Assembly (NCBI RefSeq): GCF_040567655.1
Contig: NZ_JBEXAC010000001.1
Coordinates: 2,542,001 to 2,606,000 of the forward strand
From: Chitinophaga sp. H8
Lineage (GTDB): Bacteria; Bacteroidota; Bacteroidia; Chitinophagales; Chitinophagaceae
DNA length: 64,000 nucleotides
Reading direction: 5' to 3'
Shown here one piece after another: positions 35,898 to 45,559 of the stretch. Every line of letters begins with the position of its first letter. Position 1 is the first letter of the stretch. The position numbers were made by a program, and so were the translations under genes. Below the pieces are notes generated by a model, which made no database searches, was not told where the DNA came from, and saw only the letters and a list, made by a program, of their open reading frames with translations.

Positions 35898-36301
35898 TAT
35901 GAAGTCTTTCCCTAAATAGTATTAGTAACAGTTAAAAGTGGTTATAACCCCCTACCCTTTTTTATGTTGTACTAACTTTAAAAATTTCATTAACGTGTGA
36001 TGAGGATAGGCTTAAAGTTGCAATACATATCATTACAACTAAGTCAGGAAATGTAAATATACGTTTTGATTTGATACCTATCTATACAACTTATATTGGA
36101 GTTATATTTATCAAGGTCTGCAATCACAGTTATTTAAATCATTGACCGAAATCCCTAATATAAGAACAATTACCAAGAAGTGTAACCGTGGGGAAGCGGT
36201 TACCGCAAGAAGATGATGTGTGAAATTGTTGTAGGATTGTTGTAGTGAGGGTTTGATGTTGTAGTGATTTCACACAAAAAGCATCACCTCATAAAACGGA
36301 A
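35898..36301. other. Gene-free A/T-rich region between sigma gene and tRNA-Leu
   Basis: About 400 bp without a credible gene, and no TAnnTTTG box was found for the sigma gene. At 36218-36275 the short repeats GTTGTAG (36228, 36239 and 36258) lie between GTGTGAAAT (36218-36226) and its inverse ATTTCACAC (36267-36275). The function of this pattern is unknown. Confidence 0.5.
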
Positions 36302-36324
36302 AAACCCGCTCTAAGAGCGGGTTT
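36302..36324 (-). terminator. Terminator of tRNA-Leu
   Basis: The inverted repeat AAACCCGCT (36302-36310) and AGCGGGTTT (36316-36324) has a 5-nt loop. In the minus direction it comes 9 nt after the tRNA gene and ends in a T-run. Confidence 0.8.
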
Positions 36325-36333
36325 CATCTTTTG

Positions 36334-36417
36334 TGCCCAGAACAGGAATCGAACCTGCACATCCTTGCGAATACAAGATTTTGAGTCTAGCGCGTCTACC
36401 AGTTCCGCCATCTGGGC
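36334..36417 (-). tRNA. tRNA-Leu(CAA)
   Basis: This is an 84-nt gene on the minus strand. The acceptor stem GCCCAGA (36411-36417) pairs with TCTGGGC (36335-36341), followed by discriminator A; CCA is not encoded. The TGGCGGAA, GGTAGACGCG and GGTTCGATTCC regions are typical of a class II leucine tRNA with a long variable arm. The anticodon loop reads CTCAAAA, giving anticodon CAA for codon UUG. The anticodon stem CTAGA/TCTTG contains one U-U mismatch. Confidence 0.93.
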
Positions 36418-36443
36418 TCAAAGCAATTGTGCGTAATGCTTCA

Positions 36444-36977
36444 TCAATTGCGGGCTGCAAATGTAGAAAATCTTTCTTTAATCCGCAAGAAATATTTTCG
36501 CTTAAAGTAAAATATTTTAAGTTTTTCCAGCGCTACAGCGGATATCAGGCTGTCATCATAGGTATCTATAATGGATCTTACCTCACTATATAGCGCATTT
36601 TCCATGGCAACAATCTGATGCTGCAAGGCTACTATTTCATTTTCCTCAGGATCAAATTCCAGCTCTACCAGGCTTTCATTCAATTCCATCATCTCCATTA
36701 AAAAGGCAGAAGGTAATTGAAATTTCTCCGTGTCTTCCAGGAGCCCTTTTTGCTGCAGTACATACTGTAAGAGTAATTCAGGGTTGCCTAATACTTTAAA
36801 CCCCTTGTTTACCTCCGCAGATTGCTGAAGTACATGTGCCTGGGCGTCCGTATCAGCCAGCGTATGCATGTCAGGGTGGTATTGCCTGCTTAGCTCATAA
36901 TACCGCTGTTTAAGCAGGGCACTATCAATATGCAGGGAAACGGGGATATTAAATAGTTCGAAATAGTTGGTAGCCAT
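36444..36977 (-). CDS. hscB: Fe-S cluster co-chaperone HscB
   Basis: The protein has 177 residues. The N-terminal J domain has NYFELFNIPVSLHIDSALLKQRYYELSRQYHPD (HPD at 34-36), which stimulates the Hsp70 ATPase. The C-terminal helical HscB domain contains LLLQYVLQQKGL, PSAFLMEMMELNESL and IDTYDDSLISAVALEKLKIFYFKRKY. It delivers the IscU-type scaffold to its Hsp70 during iron-sulfur cluster transfer. It stands alone here rather than in an isc operon, 26 nt from the tRNA-Leu gene on the same strand. Length and motifs fit the family well. Confidence 0.93.
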   Translation of the reverse strand: MATNYFELFNIPVSLHIDSALLKQRYYELSRQYHPDMHTLADTDAQAHVLQQSAEVNKGFKVLGNPELLLQYVLQQKGLLEDTEKFQLPSAFLMEMMELNESLVELEFDPEENEIVALQHQIVAMENALYSEVRSIIDTYDDSLISAVALEKLKIFYFKRKYFLRIKERFSTFAARN

Positions 36978-37059
36978 AATTGCAACTTATACAAGAGGTG
37001 GCAAAATTAAAACATGTTCCTTATATCCCGCAGTAATAAAATATGCTGTAAATTGAAAC

Positions 37060-38265
37060 ATGGAAAACACGTTGCACATAGGACTTATCAGAGAAGAAAA
37101 AACACCACATGATAACCGGGTGGCATTCAGCCCAAGGCAATGCCAATGGATCATGCAACATTATCCTCACGTAAAAATCACGGTTCAGCCGGCCTCCTAC
37201 CGGTGCTTTACTGATGCAGAATATAGCCGCGCAGGCATTACCCTGGCAGAAGACCTTTCCCATTGCCAGATACTGTTAGGCATCAAAGAAGTGCCGGCCG
37301 ATAAATTAATACCTGGTAAAACGTACCTCTTTTTTTCCCATACAAAAAAGAAGCAGCCGCATAACAAAAAGATGTTGCAAACCATCCTGGAAAAGGATAT
37401 CACCTTAGTAGATTACGAATGCCTGGTTCATGAAGACGGACAGCGTATCCTGGGCTTCGGCTTCTTTGCCGGTGTGGTAGGCGCCCATAATGGGTTGCAG
37501 GCATATGGGAAAAAAACAGGGTTATTCAGTTTCAAACCAGTACATGCCTGTCATGATTTTCAGGAATTGATTACACATTACTTTGGTGTAAAATTACCAC
37601 CGCTGAAAATCGTGGCTACGGGCTCCGGCCGGGTAGCCGCAGGTATATTAGAGATCATGGGATTGCTGGGTATTAAATATATTACCCCCGAAGAGTTTTT
37701 AATGAACCAGTATGCATACCCGGTATATACACAACTCAAAGCGGGGGAATTATACCTGCGTAAATCTGACAAAACCTACAGCCGGGATGACTTTCACGCA
37801 CATCCGGAGGCCTATGAATGCAGGTTCCTCCCCTTTGTTACGGCCAGTGATATCCTGATGAATGGCATCTATTGGGAACAACGGATTGCCCCGCTCTTTA
37901 CCTGGGCAGACATTGCAAAAGATAATTTCAGGATCCAGGTAATTGCAGATATTACGGATGATACCAATGGCTCTGTTCCCTGCAATATCGACGATAGCAC
38001 TATTGAAGACCCTGTATATGGGGTTGACCGTATATCCAGACAAAAAACAGCGCCTTATCTCCCGGGCACTATTGACATGATGTGCGTGAGTAATCTGCCG
38101 AATGAACTGCCCAGAGATGCATCACAGTACTTTGGCGACCAGCTGATGAAATATGTTTTTGAAGATTTACTCCGCCCGGATAGTCAACTGATCAATAATG
38201 CTACCATTGTGAAAGCGGGTAAACTGACGCCTAAATTTGATTACCTGGAAGATTACGCACGGTAA
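37060..38265 (+). CDS. Alanine dehydrogenase/PNT-fold NAD(P) oxidoreductase, saccharopine dehydrogenase-like
   Basis: The 401-residue cytosolic protein has the AlaDH/PNT N-terminal domain (IGLIREEKTPHDNRVAFSPRQC, ILLGIKEVPADKLIPGKTYLFFSHT, LVDYECLVHEDGQRILGFGFFAG). A Rossmann segment follows (KIVATGSGRVAAGILEIMGLLG, with G-x-G-x-x-x-x-G). The overall pattern is closest to lysine-forming saccharopine dehydrogenases and their Bacteroidota relatives. The exact substrate is uncertain, since alanine dehydrogenase and saccharopine dehydrogenase share this fold. It is a single gene divergent from hscB, with an 82-bp gap. Confidence 0.8.
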   Translation: MENTLHIGLIREEKTPHDNRVAFSPRQCQWIMQHYPHVKITVQPASYRCFTDAEYSRAGITLAEDLSHCQILLGIKEVPADKLIPGKTYLFFSHTKKKQPHNKKMLQTILEKDITLVDYECLVHEDGQRILGFGFFAGVVGAHNGLQAYGKKTGLFSFKPVHACHDFQELITHYFGVKLPPLKIVATGSGRVAAGILEIMGLLGIKYITPEEFLMNQYAYPVYTQLKAGELYLRKSDKTYSRDDFHAHPEAYECRFLPFVTASDILMNGIYWEQRIAPLFTWADIAKDNFRIQVIADITDDTNGSVPCNIDDSTIEDPVYGVDRISRQKTAPYLPGTIDMMCVSNLPNELPRDASQYFGDQLMKYVFEDLLRPDSQLINNATIVKAGKLTPKFDYLEDYAR

Positions 38266-38279
38266 GGGATATGCCCCGC

Positions 38280-39002
38280 TTACAGGTACAGGTAATAATC
38301 TTTTAAGAGGGATACAAACTCGGGTGTGTATGCTTTCTCCTCATCATAAATAGACATAGTAGTGGTAATGGTTTGTGTAACCTCTTTTCCAAAGATGCCC
38401 ACCGTTCTGAAAAAATCATGCTGCGGTGTTTGCCTGATATATAATACCTGTTGTAAATGATATCCCCCCTGCTGCGCCTGAAGCATAAACGAGTCAAAAG
38501 AAGTATAAGGTAATAACACGGAAAACCGCCCTGTAGGAGTCAGTTGTTGTTGGATGGCGAGCAACAACTCCCGGTAATTAAGCGTGGTAGCATGCATGGC
38601 CTGATTGCGCTGGTGATTGTTACTCTTTAGCGCAGCTTCATAAAAGGGAGGATTGGTAATGATAAAATCAAAGCAGCGCCCACTCTCCCATTCCCGTATA
38701 TCGGCACTGGCTACCTGCAGGCGTGCGGCCCATGGGGAAGCGGAAAAGTTCTGTTGTGCCTGCACGTAAGCCGGCAAATCCAATTCTATCGCCGTGATCA
38801 GCGCTTCCGTTTTTTGTGCCAGCATTAAGCTCAGCAACCCCGTGCCCGCCCCTATGTCCAGTATATAGGCAGGTACCAGGTGAGTTTGCTCCAGGTATTG
38901 CGCGGTAAATGCGCCCTGCACACAAGCATCTGTACATACCTTCATGGCACAATGCTCCTGGTGAACGGTAAAGGCTTTGAACTTAAAATAATGGTTTGCC
39001 AT
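38280..39002 (-). CDS. trmN6: tRNA1(Val) A37 N6-methyltransferase TrmN6-like
   Basis: The 240-residue protein has FKFKAFTVHQEHCAMKVCTDACVQGA at the start, which is typical of YfiC/TrmN6. The SAM-binding motif DIGAGTGLL lies at about residue 49 and the N6-adenine methyltransferase motif NPPF at 117-120. It methylates N6 of A37 in tRNA1(Val) in the characterised homologues. It is separated by one nt from the downstream GH29 fucosidase gene, so the two are probably co-transcribed although functionally unrelated. It converges with the dehydrogenase gene on the other strand, 14 nt apart. Confidence 0.88.
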   Translation of the reverse strand: MANHYFKFKAFTVHQEHCAMKVCTDACVQGAFTAQYLEQTHLVPAYILDIGAGTGLLSLMLAQKTEALITAIELDLPAYVQAQQNFSASPWAARLQVASADIREWESGRCFDFIITNPPFYEAALKSNNHQRNQAMHATTLNYRELLLAIQQQLTPTGRFSVLLPYTSFDSFMLQAQQGGYHLQQVLYIRQTPQHDFFRTVGIFGKEVTQTITTTMSIYDEEKAYTPEFVSLLKDYYLYL

Positions 39003-39003
39003 C

Positions 39004-41142
39004 CTATTTTATTACGATACCCAGGTTAGGCAACCGCATATCACGATGTACGGATACTGGCTGACTTTGCCGGATACTGATGGTATGCAAATGATCGGGC
39101 GTATCTGCAAGTAAGGGTAATCCCTGCTTATACAACACCTGCGGCACTTTGGTATTGATCCCTAAAGTTACTTTTTTACTAAAGCGGTTATAAAACTTCA
39201 CTACCAGCTGGTTCTTGCCCTGCTGTAAAGGCAATAATAATACTTCCTGCTGCGTAGCCCCTCTTTCGGGGTTATTATGCACCAGCTGCTCTTCTCCATT
39301 TAAGAATACCTGTATACCATCCCCACTGATCAGTTCTATCAGGTAAGGCTGTGCTTCTGCCGCTGTGATTTCCTGTAATACAAACCACCCGGTATTCCTG
39401 TCTGCCTCTATTTCATAGGTGGTATTGTTTTTCCAGTTGGTTTGTTTGGTCCAGGGCTTGTCGACAGCGTTAGGCCAGGGCTGGGTGGGATCAATATTCA
39501 GCTGACTGCCTGTTGTCCCGTCTATCCCACTCCTTACAGGTGCTGCCAGATATAGAGGGCCCCATTGTAAAGGGATGGCACTATTTTTCAGTGGCAACGT
39601 TAATTCACTCTCCAGCTTTACCGTTCTCGGCTTACCATCAGTCGTGACAACAATCACTTTATCTTTTTCACCCTGACTGAATACCAGGGAAGGCGTAACG
39701 CTTCCGGCTGTCTTAAATGTCCAGGAAGCGGCCACTGTACTGCGGTAATAACTCTCATAATCAATACCTGAAAAACTGTATTGTTTGATAGCATTACGCC
39801 TGCCAAGCTGAATGGGCGCAGTCCCGCTTGCCGTAATAACATGCGTAGGAATTATTTTATACCCACCTTTAAACGCTACTGTCAGTACTTTGATATCATT
39901 ATCAAGATTAAATCCTGATGGCAGTGTAATGGTAATATCTGAGCCGGTATTATTGATCTTACATTTCAGTCGTTTACGTTTTTCCAGCAATACCACGCTT
40001 TCTATTTCTCCTTTTAAACCAGGCAATATGATAGTCCCATTAGCGGGTTGCTGTAACAGGTGTAAATAAAGTTTTCCGGGTTTAGCCGTCACTTCCCCCC
40101 AGGCAAAAGTGGTATCAAACGGATTGGCCGTAGTGCTATAGATCGCTTCTCCATTACGTTTCAGCCAGCTTCCATTCAGCAGTAATACTTCCTTTTCAAA
40201 ATCTACTACAGAACCATCTCCGCGTGGACCGATATTCAATAAATAGTTACCTCCTCTGCTGGCTACCTTTATCAGCCCTTCCAGTTTTTCTTTTGCCTTA
40301 TCAGTGGCTTTCCCATGTTGCTGCCAGGAGCGGTATCCCCAGGTTTCATCATATACAGAAGCCGGTGTTTGCCAGGGGGTAGCAATTTTATAATCAGGGT
40401 AATTGTTGTCTCCCATCACGCAAAAGTCGCCCGCATCATTCCCCAGGCGTCCGCTCACCATACAGGCAGGTTGCAGCCGGTGCACCAGTTCTGCCAGCTC
40501 CCAGCTTTGCTGTGATGTTTGAGAGCCCATATCAAACCACAGTTCAGAAATAGGTCCGTAATTCGTCAGCAATTCTGTGACCTGCTTTTTATTAAACTCA
40601 TGATGTTCCGGCGTAATAGGATCACTGTTACTGCTGGTAATAGGATATGCCTCCGGAAAATGCCAGTCTATCAATGAAAAATACAAACCCAATTTAAGGC
40701 CCTGCCGTTTACAGGCATCTGCCAGTTCTTTTATTACATCCCGCTTAAAGGGAGTAGCTGCTACTACATTATAATCAGTGTAGGCAGAGTTAAACATGCA
40801 AAAGCCATCGTGATGTTTGGAGGTGATCACAACAGAGCGCATACCCGCTGCCTTAGCCAGCGATACAATACTATCTGCATTCCAGTAGGCAGGATTAAAA
40901 CGTTTGGCCACATCTCCGTATACATCACTGTAAATTCCTGCATGCGATTGTATCTGTTCACTATATCCACGGGTTACCGGCTTGCCTTCCCATACCCCTC
41001 CCAATGTGGAATAGATAGCCCCCCAGTGGATAAACATGGAATACTTCTGGTGCTTCCATTCAGATAGTGCTTGTGCGTCCTGCGCTGCTACCGGCAGATA
41101 TACGGCGAGCATACACAAACAAACAATCAGCATTTTTTTCAT
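39004..41142 (-). CDS. GH29 family alpha-L-fucosidase, large, outside the PUL
   Basis: This is a 712-residue secreted protein (signal peptide MKKMLIVCLCMLAVYLPVAA). The catalytic domain has EWKHQKYSMFIHWGAIYSTLGG, VITSKHHDGFCMFNS (His-His at 110-111), RDVIKELADACKRQGLKLGLYFSLIDWH, SELWFDMG (Asp204 at the nucleophile position) and GGNYLLNIGPRGDGSV. A beta-sandwich follows (about 330-430), then a C-terminal region (about 570-680) with GWFVLQEI and VFLNGEEQLVHNNPERG, resembling a galactose-binding-like domain. It is an orphan fucosidase 3 kb from the PUL and on the same strand. It may support the PUL but is not part of its operon. Confidence 0.92.
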   Translation of the reverse strand: MKKMLIVCLCMLAVYLPVAAQDAQALSEWKHQKYSMFIHWGAIYSTLGGVWEGKPVTRGYSEQIQSHAGIYSDVYGDVAKRFNPAYWNADSIVSLAKAAGMRSVVITSKHHDGFCMFNSAYTDYNVVAATPFKRDVIKELADACKRQGLKLGLYFSLIDWHFPEAYPITSSNSDPITPEHHEFNKKQVTELLTNYGPISELWFDMGSQTSQQSWELAELVHRLQPACMVSGRLGNDAGDFCVMGDNNYPDYKIATPWQTPASVYDETWGYRSWQQHGKATDKAKEKLEGLIKVASRGGNYLLNIGPRGDGSVVDFEKEVLLLNGSWLKRNGEAIYSTTANPFDTTFAWGEVTAKPGKLYLHLLQQPANGTIILPGLKGEIESVVLLEKRKRLKCKINNTGSDITITLPSGFNLDNDIKVLTVAFKGGYKIIPTHVITASGTAPIQLGRRNAIKQYSFSGIDYESYYRSTVAASWTFKTAGSVTPSLVFSQGEKDKVIVVTTDGKPRTVKLESELTLPLKNSAIPLQWGPLYLAAPVRSGIDGTTGSQLNIDPTQPWPNAVDKPWTKQTNWKNNTTYEIEADRNTGWFVLQEITAAEAQPYLIELISGDGIQVFLNGEEQLVHNNPERGATQQEVLLLPLQQGKNQLVVKFYNRFSKKVTLGINTKVPQVLYKQGLPLLADTPDHLHTISIRQSQPVSVHRDMRLPNLGIVIK

Positions 41143-41190
41143 AATCGATGTAATAAGGTATAAATCTTAAAGGCCAATATAGGTTTCAGC

Positions 41191-42195
41191 TCAAAACGCC
41201 GCTCTTGCAGTAGGAACTGCATCCAGTCCTGCAAAATCGCCTGCCAGGTATTTATAATAAGCAGTCATTGCTATCATCGCAGCATTATCCGTGCAATATT
41301 CAAATTTGGGGATGTAATAGTTCCATTGATATCTGGCACTATACGTTTCCAATGCTTTTCTTAAACCACTATTGGCACTTACTCCGCCAGCAATAGCCAC
41401 TTCCCGTATACCGGTTTCTTCCGCAGCTTTCACCAGTTTGTTCATCAGGATGCTTACAATCCTATCCTGGATGGAAGCACAGATATCAGCCAGATGGGTT
41501 TCTTTAAATGCCGCATCCTGCTGTACATTTTCCTGTAGAAAGTACAAGATGGCCGTTTTAAGGCCACTGAAACTGAAATCCAGCCCCGGTATACGCGGTT
41601 CCGGAAATTTAAACCTCGAAGGATTGCCCTCCCGGGCGTACTTGTCTATTAAAGGGCCTCCGGGATAAGGCAAACCCAGTAGCTTGGCACTTTTATCAAA
41701 TGCCTCCCCGGCAGCATCGTCCAGTGTTTCCCCAATAATACGCATATTCAGGGGGCTTTCACATAACACGATCTGGGTATGCCCGCCGGAAACAGTCAGA
41801 CACAGAAAAGGAAAGGCCGGTTTGGGGTCTTCAATAAAATTAGCCAGTACGTGCGCCTGCATATGATGCACACCTATCAGCGGAATATCCAATGCCAATG
41901 CCATCGACTTTGCAAAACAACTGCCTACCAGCAGTGAGCCTATCAGACCGGGCGACTGTGTAAAGGCAATGGCACTTAAGTCTTCTTTCTTAACGCCTGC
42001 GGCCTTCAGGGCCATATCTACCACCGGCACAATATTTTCCTGGTGCGCACGGGAGGCCAGCTCAGGTATCACCCCTCCATACTGCTCATGCACGCTCTGA
42101 TTGGCAATTTTATTGGATAATATCTTACCATCTGCCAATACCGCTGCTCCGGTATCATCACAGGATGATTCTATTGCTAATATTTTGACTGACAT
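41191..42195 (-). CDS. tsaD: tRNA threonylcarbamoyladenosine transferase TsaD
   Basis: About 334 residues from the ATG at 42195. The frame extends upstream, but MSVKILAIESSCDDTGAAVL is the conserved start. The iron-binding HMQAH motif is at 111-115, GGHTQIVLCESP and GEAFDKSAKLLGLPYPGG follow, and NSGLRKALE lies near the C terminus. It transfers the threonylcarbamoyl group to A37 of ANN-decoding tRNAs, working with TsaB/TsaC/TsaE encoded elsewhere. It is an essential housekeeping gene and probably monocistronic here. Confidence 0.97.
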   Translation of the reverse strand: MSVKILAIESSCDDTGAAVLADGKILSNKIANQSVHEQYGGVIPELASRAHQENIVPVVDMALKAAGVKKEDLSAIAFTQSPGLIGSLLVGSCFAKSMALALDIPLIGVHHMQAHVLANFIEDPKPAFPFLCLTVSGGHTQIVLCESPLNMRIIGETLDDAAGEAFDKSAKLLGLPYPGGPLIDKYAREGNPSRFKFPEPRIPGLDFSFSGLKTAILYFLQENVQQDAAFKETHLADICASIQDRIVSILMNKLVKAAEETGIREVAIAGGVSANSGLRKALETYSARYQWNYYIPKFEYCTDNAAMIAMTAYYKYLAGDFAGLDAVPTARAAF

Positions 42196-42325
42196 AAGCT
42201 GCAAAGGTAACACGATTTTGGATGTAAAAAAGGCCATCCCCGCAGGAACAGCCTTCTCCATTTTTTATTGATTTACAGGAGGAATATGGCCAGGTAATGC
42301 CCCGCCACTGACCCACCAGTTTTAC

Positions 42326-43585
42326 TTAATTACTTCTGATGGCTACTACCGGATCCAGCTTACTGGCAAAAAAAGCCGGGATAAAACCTGCCAACAATCC
42401 CACGATGGCGGATATGCTCAGCCCCAATATTACATTCTTCAGGGTTAATACGATTTCAAAGTTACTTCCTACTACCTGGGAGATACCCACAGTGCCAATA
42501 AATACGAAAAAAAGTCCCAGAAATCCGCCTATCAGGCATAATAAAATAGCCTCCAGCAGAAACTCCAATAAGATAATCCCTCTTTTTGCGCCTATCGCCT
42601 TTTTAAGGCCTATAATATTGGTACGTTCCTTTACGGTAACAAACATAATATTAGCAATCCCAAAACCGCCTACTATCAGCGAAAATATAGCGATCATACC
42701 TCCACCAATGTTAATGGCACCAAACATGCCGTTCAGGTCATTACTCAGCGTGGTAATCTCATTCAGTGCAAAATCGTCTTCCTGTGTTGGTTTCAAACGC
42801 CTGGTAGCCCTCATTACTCCCCGCAATTCATCCTTCAGCTGCCCTACCGTTATCTCTGGCTTCGCTTTTACCAGTATCAAAGGATCGGCATACCGGCGTT
42901 CATCTACGATTGTACGGGCAAACCGGTAAGGAAGGATAATCGAATTATCATAGTTAATGCCCCCTATCAAACTCTCCCCTTTCTTTTTTAATGTGCCTAT
43001 TACCCTGCAATCACGGCCCGCGAAACGCACCACTTTGCCTAATGCTGTTTCAGGGTTGATAAAAAGCCCTTCCCATACATTCGCTCCCATAATAGCTACG
43101 TTCACGCCTGCATTGTTTTCGCTGTTGGTAAAATAACGCCCGTCCGTGATCTGCAACTCCTGGATCTTGTTAAAATCCTGGGTCACGCCAATCATTTCCA
43201 CGCCCGTCATATAGTCATCCCGGTATTCTACTTTTTTGCCGCCGGAGGCAAACATAAAGGCAGTAGCGCCGGCACTATGTGTTTTTTCCTGTACCAGGCG
43301 CTGTTCCTTGATTTCAGGTAAAGGCCGGTTCATATATTTCCACCAGGGATAGTCACCTCCGCCACCCCAGGGCCATTTTTCAATGTAAATCACATCACTG
43401 CCCAATGCATTCACATCTTTGCGCACATTACGTTCCAGGCTGTCTGTTGCCGTAAATACCGCTATTATACAGAAGATGCCGATCGTGATACCCAGCAGGG
43501 AAAGAAACGTACGTAATTTGTTTACCCGCAACTCCTGCAACGCCATCCCAAGGCTGCTCCACAGTATTTTAAGTGTTGATAACAT
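42326..43585 (-). CDS. ABC transporter permease, MacB/FtsX type
   Basis: The 419-residue protein has an N-terminal membrane helix (residues about 22-45, in LRTFLSLLGITIGIFCIIAVFTA), a large MacB periplasmic core (about 50-270) and three C-terminal helices of the FtsX domain (about 290-320, 345-375 and 385-410; ERTNIIGLKKAIGAKRGIILLEFLLEAILLCLIGG). It forms half of a MacB-like exporter or lipoprotein-release system. The cognate ATPase is not in the window. Bacteroidota often carry several such permeases with unknown cargo. Confidence 0.9.
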   Translation of the reverse strand: MLSTLKILWSSLGMALQELRVNKLRTFLSLLGITIGIFCIIAVFTATDSLERNVRKDVNALGSDVIYIEKWPWGGGGDYPWWKYMNRPLPEIKEQRLVQEKTHSAGATAFMFASGGKKVEYRDDYMTGVEMIGVTQDFNKIQELQITDGRYFTNSENNAGVNVAIMGANVWEGLFINPETALGKVVRFAGRDCRVIGTLKKKGESLIGGINYDNSIILPYRFARTIVDERRYADPLILVKAKPEITVGQLKDELRGVMRATRRLKPTQEDDFALNEITTLSNDLNGMFGAINIGGGMIAIFSLIVGGFGIANIMFVTVKERTNIIGLKKAIGAKRGIILLEFLLEAILLCLIGGFLGLFFVFIGTVGISQVVGSNFEIVLTLKNVILGLSISAIVGLLAGFIPAFFASKLDPVVAIRSN

Positions 43586-43724
43586 ATTCCAAATTTAGCG
43601 CATTTATTTTGCTTCCCAATACGAATTTAAGCCATGATAAACAGGTTTGGGCACGCTGCCCTCCTAATTGTGGGCTACCGGTTATTAGGCCTTACAAACG
43701 GCAGCAACACAACGTTGCCAGTTC

Positions 43725-43757
43725 GCCATACACTATCCACCTTTTTCATTACCTTTG
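43725..43757 (+). promoter_or_regulatory. Promoter of prfC
   Basis: A perfect Bacteroidota -7 box TAnnTTTG (TACCTTTG, 43750-43757) lies 21 nt before the prfC start. A TTG (43725-43727) is placed 22 nt upstream as a -33 element. Confidence 0.6.
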
Positions 43758-43778
43758 CACCCATTTTTCGGACATTTT

Positions 43779-45362
43779 ATGAAGTACGCTAACGAAATCA
43801 GTAAAAGAAAATCATTTGCCATTATTGCCCACCCCGATGCCGGTAAAACTACCCTCACGGAAAAATTCCTGTTATTCGGGGGCGCTATCCAAACGGCGGG
43901 TGCTGTAAAATCCAACAAGATTAAAAAGCACACTACCTCCGACTTTATGGAAATAGAAAGGCAAAGAGGTATCTCTGTAGCTACTTCTGTAATGACATTC
44001 GAATATCGCGATATCCTGGTCAACCTCCTGGATACACCGGGTCACAAGGACTTTGCGGAAGATACCTACCGTACCCTTACTGCGGTAGACAGCGTAGTAC
44101 TGGTGATCGACTGCGTAAAAGGGGTGGAAGAGCAAACCGAAAGATTGATGGAGGTATGCCGCATGCGGGATACTCCGGTAATCATTTTCGTTAACAAAAT
44201 GGACCGGGATGGTAAATACCCGTTTGACCTGCTGGATGAGCTGGAAGAAAAATTACAGATCAAAGTACGTCCTTTAAGCTGGCCGATTAACATGGGCAAG
44301 GATTTTAAAGGGGTGTACAACCTCTATGATAAAAGCCTCGTTGCTTTTTCGCCGAATAAAAAAGCAACGGATGAAGATATCGTTCCTCTGGAAGACCTGA
44401 GCAGCAGCTATATAGATGAACATTTTAATGCACAGGATGCGAGCCAGCTGCGGGGCGATGTAGAGCTGATAGAAGGGGTTTATGATCCTTTTGACAAAAC
44501 GGAATACCTGGCGGGAAAAATCGCACCGGTATTCTTTGGTAGTGCGGTCAATAACTTCGGGGTAAAAGACCTGCTGGACACCTTTGTGGAAATTGCACCT
44601 ACTCCCCGCAACCGCGAAGCCAGCACCCGGGAAATTGACGTGTATGAAGATAAATTTACCGGCTTCATCTTTAAAATCCATGCCAACCTAGATCCCCGCC
44701 ACCGTGACCGTATCGCTTTCCTGAGAGTATGCTCCGGCAAATTTGAGCGGAATAAGTTCTATCACCACGTAAGGCTGGATAAAGATGTACGCTTCAGCAA
44801 CCCTTACAGCTTCCTGGCGCGTGAAAAGAATATTGTGGATGACGCATTTCCCGGTGATGTAGTTGGTTTGTTTGATACCGGCAACTTTAAAATTGGTGAT
44901 ACCCTTACAGAAGGAGAAAATCTTTATATCACTGGTATCCCCAGCTTCTCTCCGGAACTGTTTAAGGAATTGGTGAATAAAGACCCGATGAAAACCAAAC
45001 AGCTGGAAAAAGGCATCCGCCAGCTAACAGACGAAGGGGTAGCACAATTATTTACCCAGCATAATGGCAACCGCAAAATCATCGGTTGTGTGGGCGATCT
45101 CCAATTTGAAGTGATCCAATACCGCTTGCTCCAGGAGTATGGTGCTGCCTGTCAGTTCAACACACTCCCCTTCTATAAAGCTTGCTGGCTTACCGGCGAT
45201 AAACAAAAGATTGAAGATTTTATCCGTTTCAAACAAGCCAATATTGTGGAAGACAAAGACGGGCATGTAGTATACCTGGCACAATCAGAATGGTACCTGA
45301 ACACAGAAAGGGCGAATAACCCTGACATCACCTTTAACTTTACTTCAGAAATACATAAATAA
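43779..45362 (+). CDS. prfC: Peptide chain release factor 3
   Basis: About 527 residues from the ATG at 43779, chosen because [29 protein letters not shown] is the conserved RF3 start and the promoter lies just upstream. GTPase motifs are AHPDAGKTT (P-loop, 17-25), [12 protein letters not shown] (switch I), DTPGHKDF and NKMDRDG. The RF3-specific second domain and the C-terminal RF3_C domain ([17 protein letters not shown]) follow. It recycles RF1/RF2 from the ribosome after termination. A 46-codon open frame begins 15 nt after its stop. Confidence 0.97.
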   Translation: MKYANEISKRKSFAIIAHPDAGKTTLTEKFLLFGGAIQTAGAVKSNKIKKHTTSDFMEIERQRGISVATSVMTFEYRDILVNLLDTPGHKDFAEDTYRTLTAVDSVVLVIDCVKGVEEQTERLMEVCRMRDTPVIIFVNKMDRDGKYPFDLLDELEEKLQIKVRPLSWPINMGKDFKGVYNLYDKSLVAFSPNKKATDEDIVPLEDLSSSYIDEHFNAQDASQLRGDVELIEGVYDPFDKTEYLAGKIAPVFFGSAVNNFGVKDLLDTFVEIAPTPRNREASTREIDVYEDKFTGFIFKIHANLDPRHRDRIAFLRVCSGKFERNKFYHHVRLDKDVRFSNPYSFLAREKNIVDDAFPGDVVGLFDTGNFKIGDTLTEGENLYITGIPSFSPELFKELVNKDPMKTKQLEKGIRQLTDEGVAQLFTQHNGNRKIIGCVGDLQFEVIQYRLLQEYGAACQFNTLPFYKACWLTGDKQKIEDFIRFKQANIVEDKDGHVVYLAQSEWYLNTERANNPDITFNFTSEIHK

Positions 45363-45377
45363 TTCCCGAAGACAAGC

Positions 45378-45518
45378 ATGCAACAAAAAGCCGCTACCTG
45401 GGATCAGATGCGGCGTTACTTGTACGACCAACTCAAATTATTATTTTTAAAGAATTTGATCAGGCTTGTATTTCGTGTAGCACCAAAAGTAGCATACGCA
45501 CCGGGCTATGCTTTATAG
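45378..45518 (+). CDS. Possible 46-residue small protein downstream of prfC
   Basis: An ATG-started frame of 46 codons encodes a basic, amphipathic peptide (MQQKAATWDQMRRYLYDQLK, then a Leu/Phe-rich stretch LLFLKNLIRLVFRVAPKVAY). It begins 15 nt after prfC, so it could be translated from the same transcript. No family was recognised and the frame could be open by chance. Confidence 0.25.
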   Translation: MQQKAATWDQMRRYLYDQLKLLFLKNLIRLVFRVAPKVAYAPGYAL

Positions 45519-45559
45519 ATTCGGGAAATTAATTTGCGAAAAACGGAATTACTACTTAA

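Noticed and set aside
45381..45420. GCCGC/GCGGC inverted repeat after prfC as a terminator
   Set aside because: Short stem with a long loop and no T-tract directly after it.
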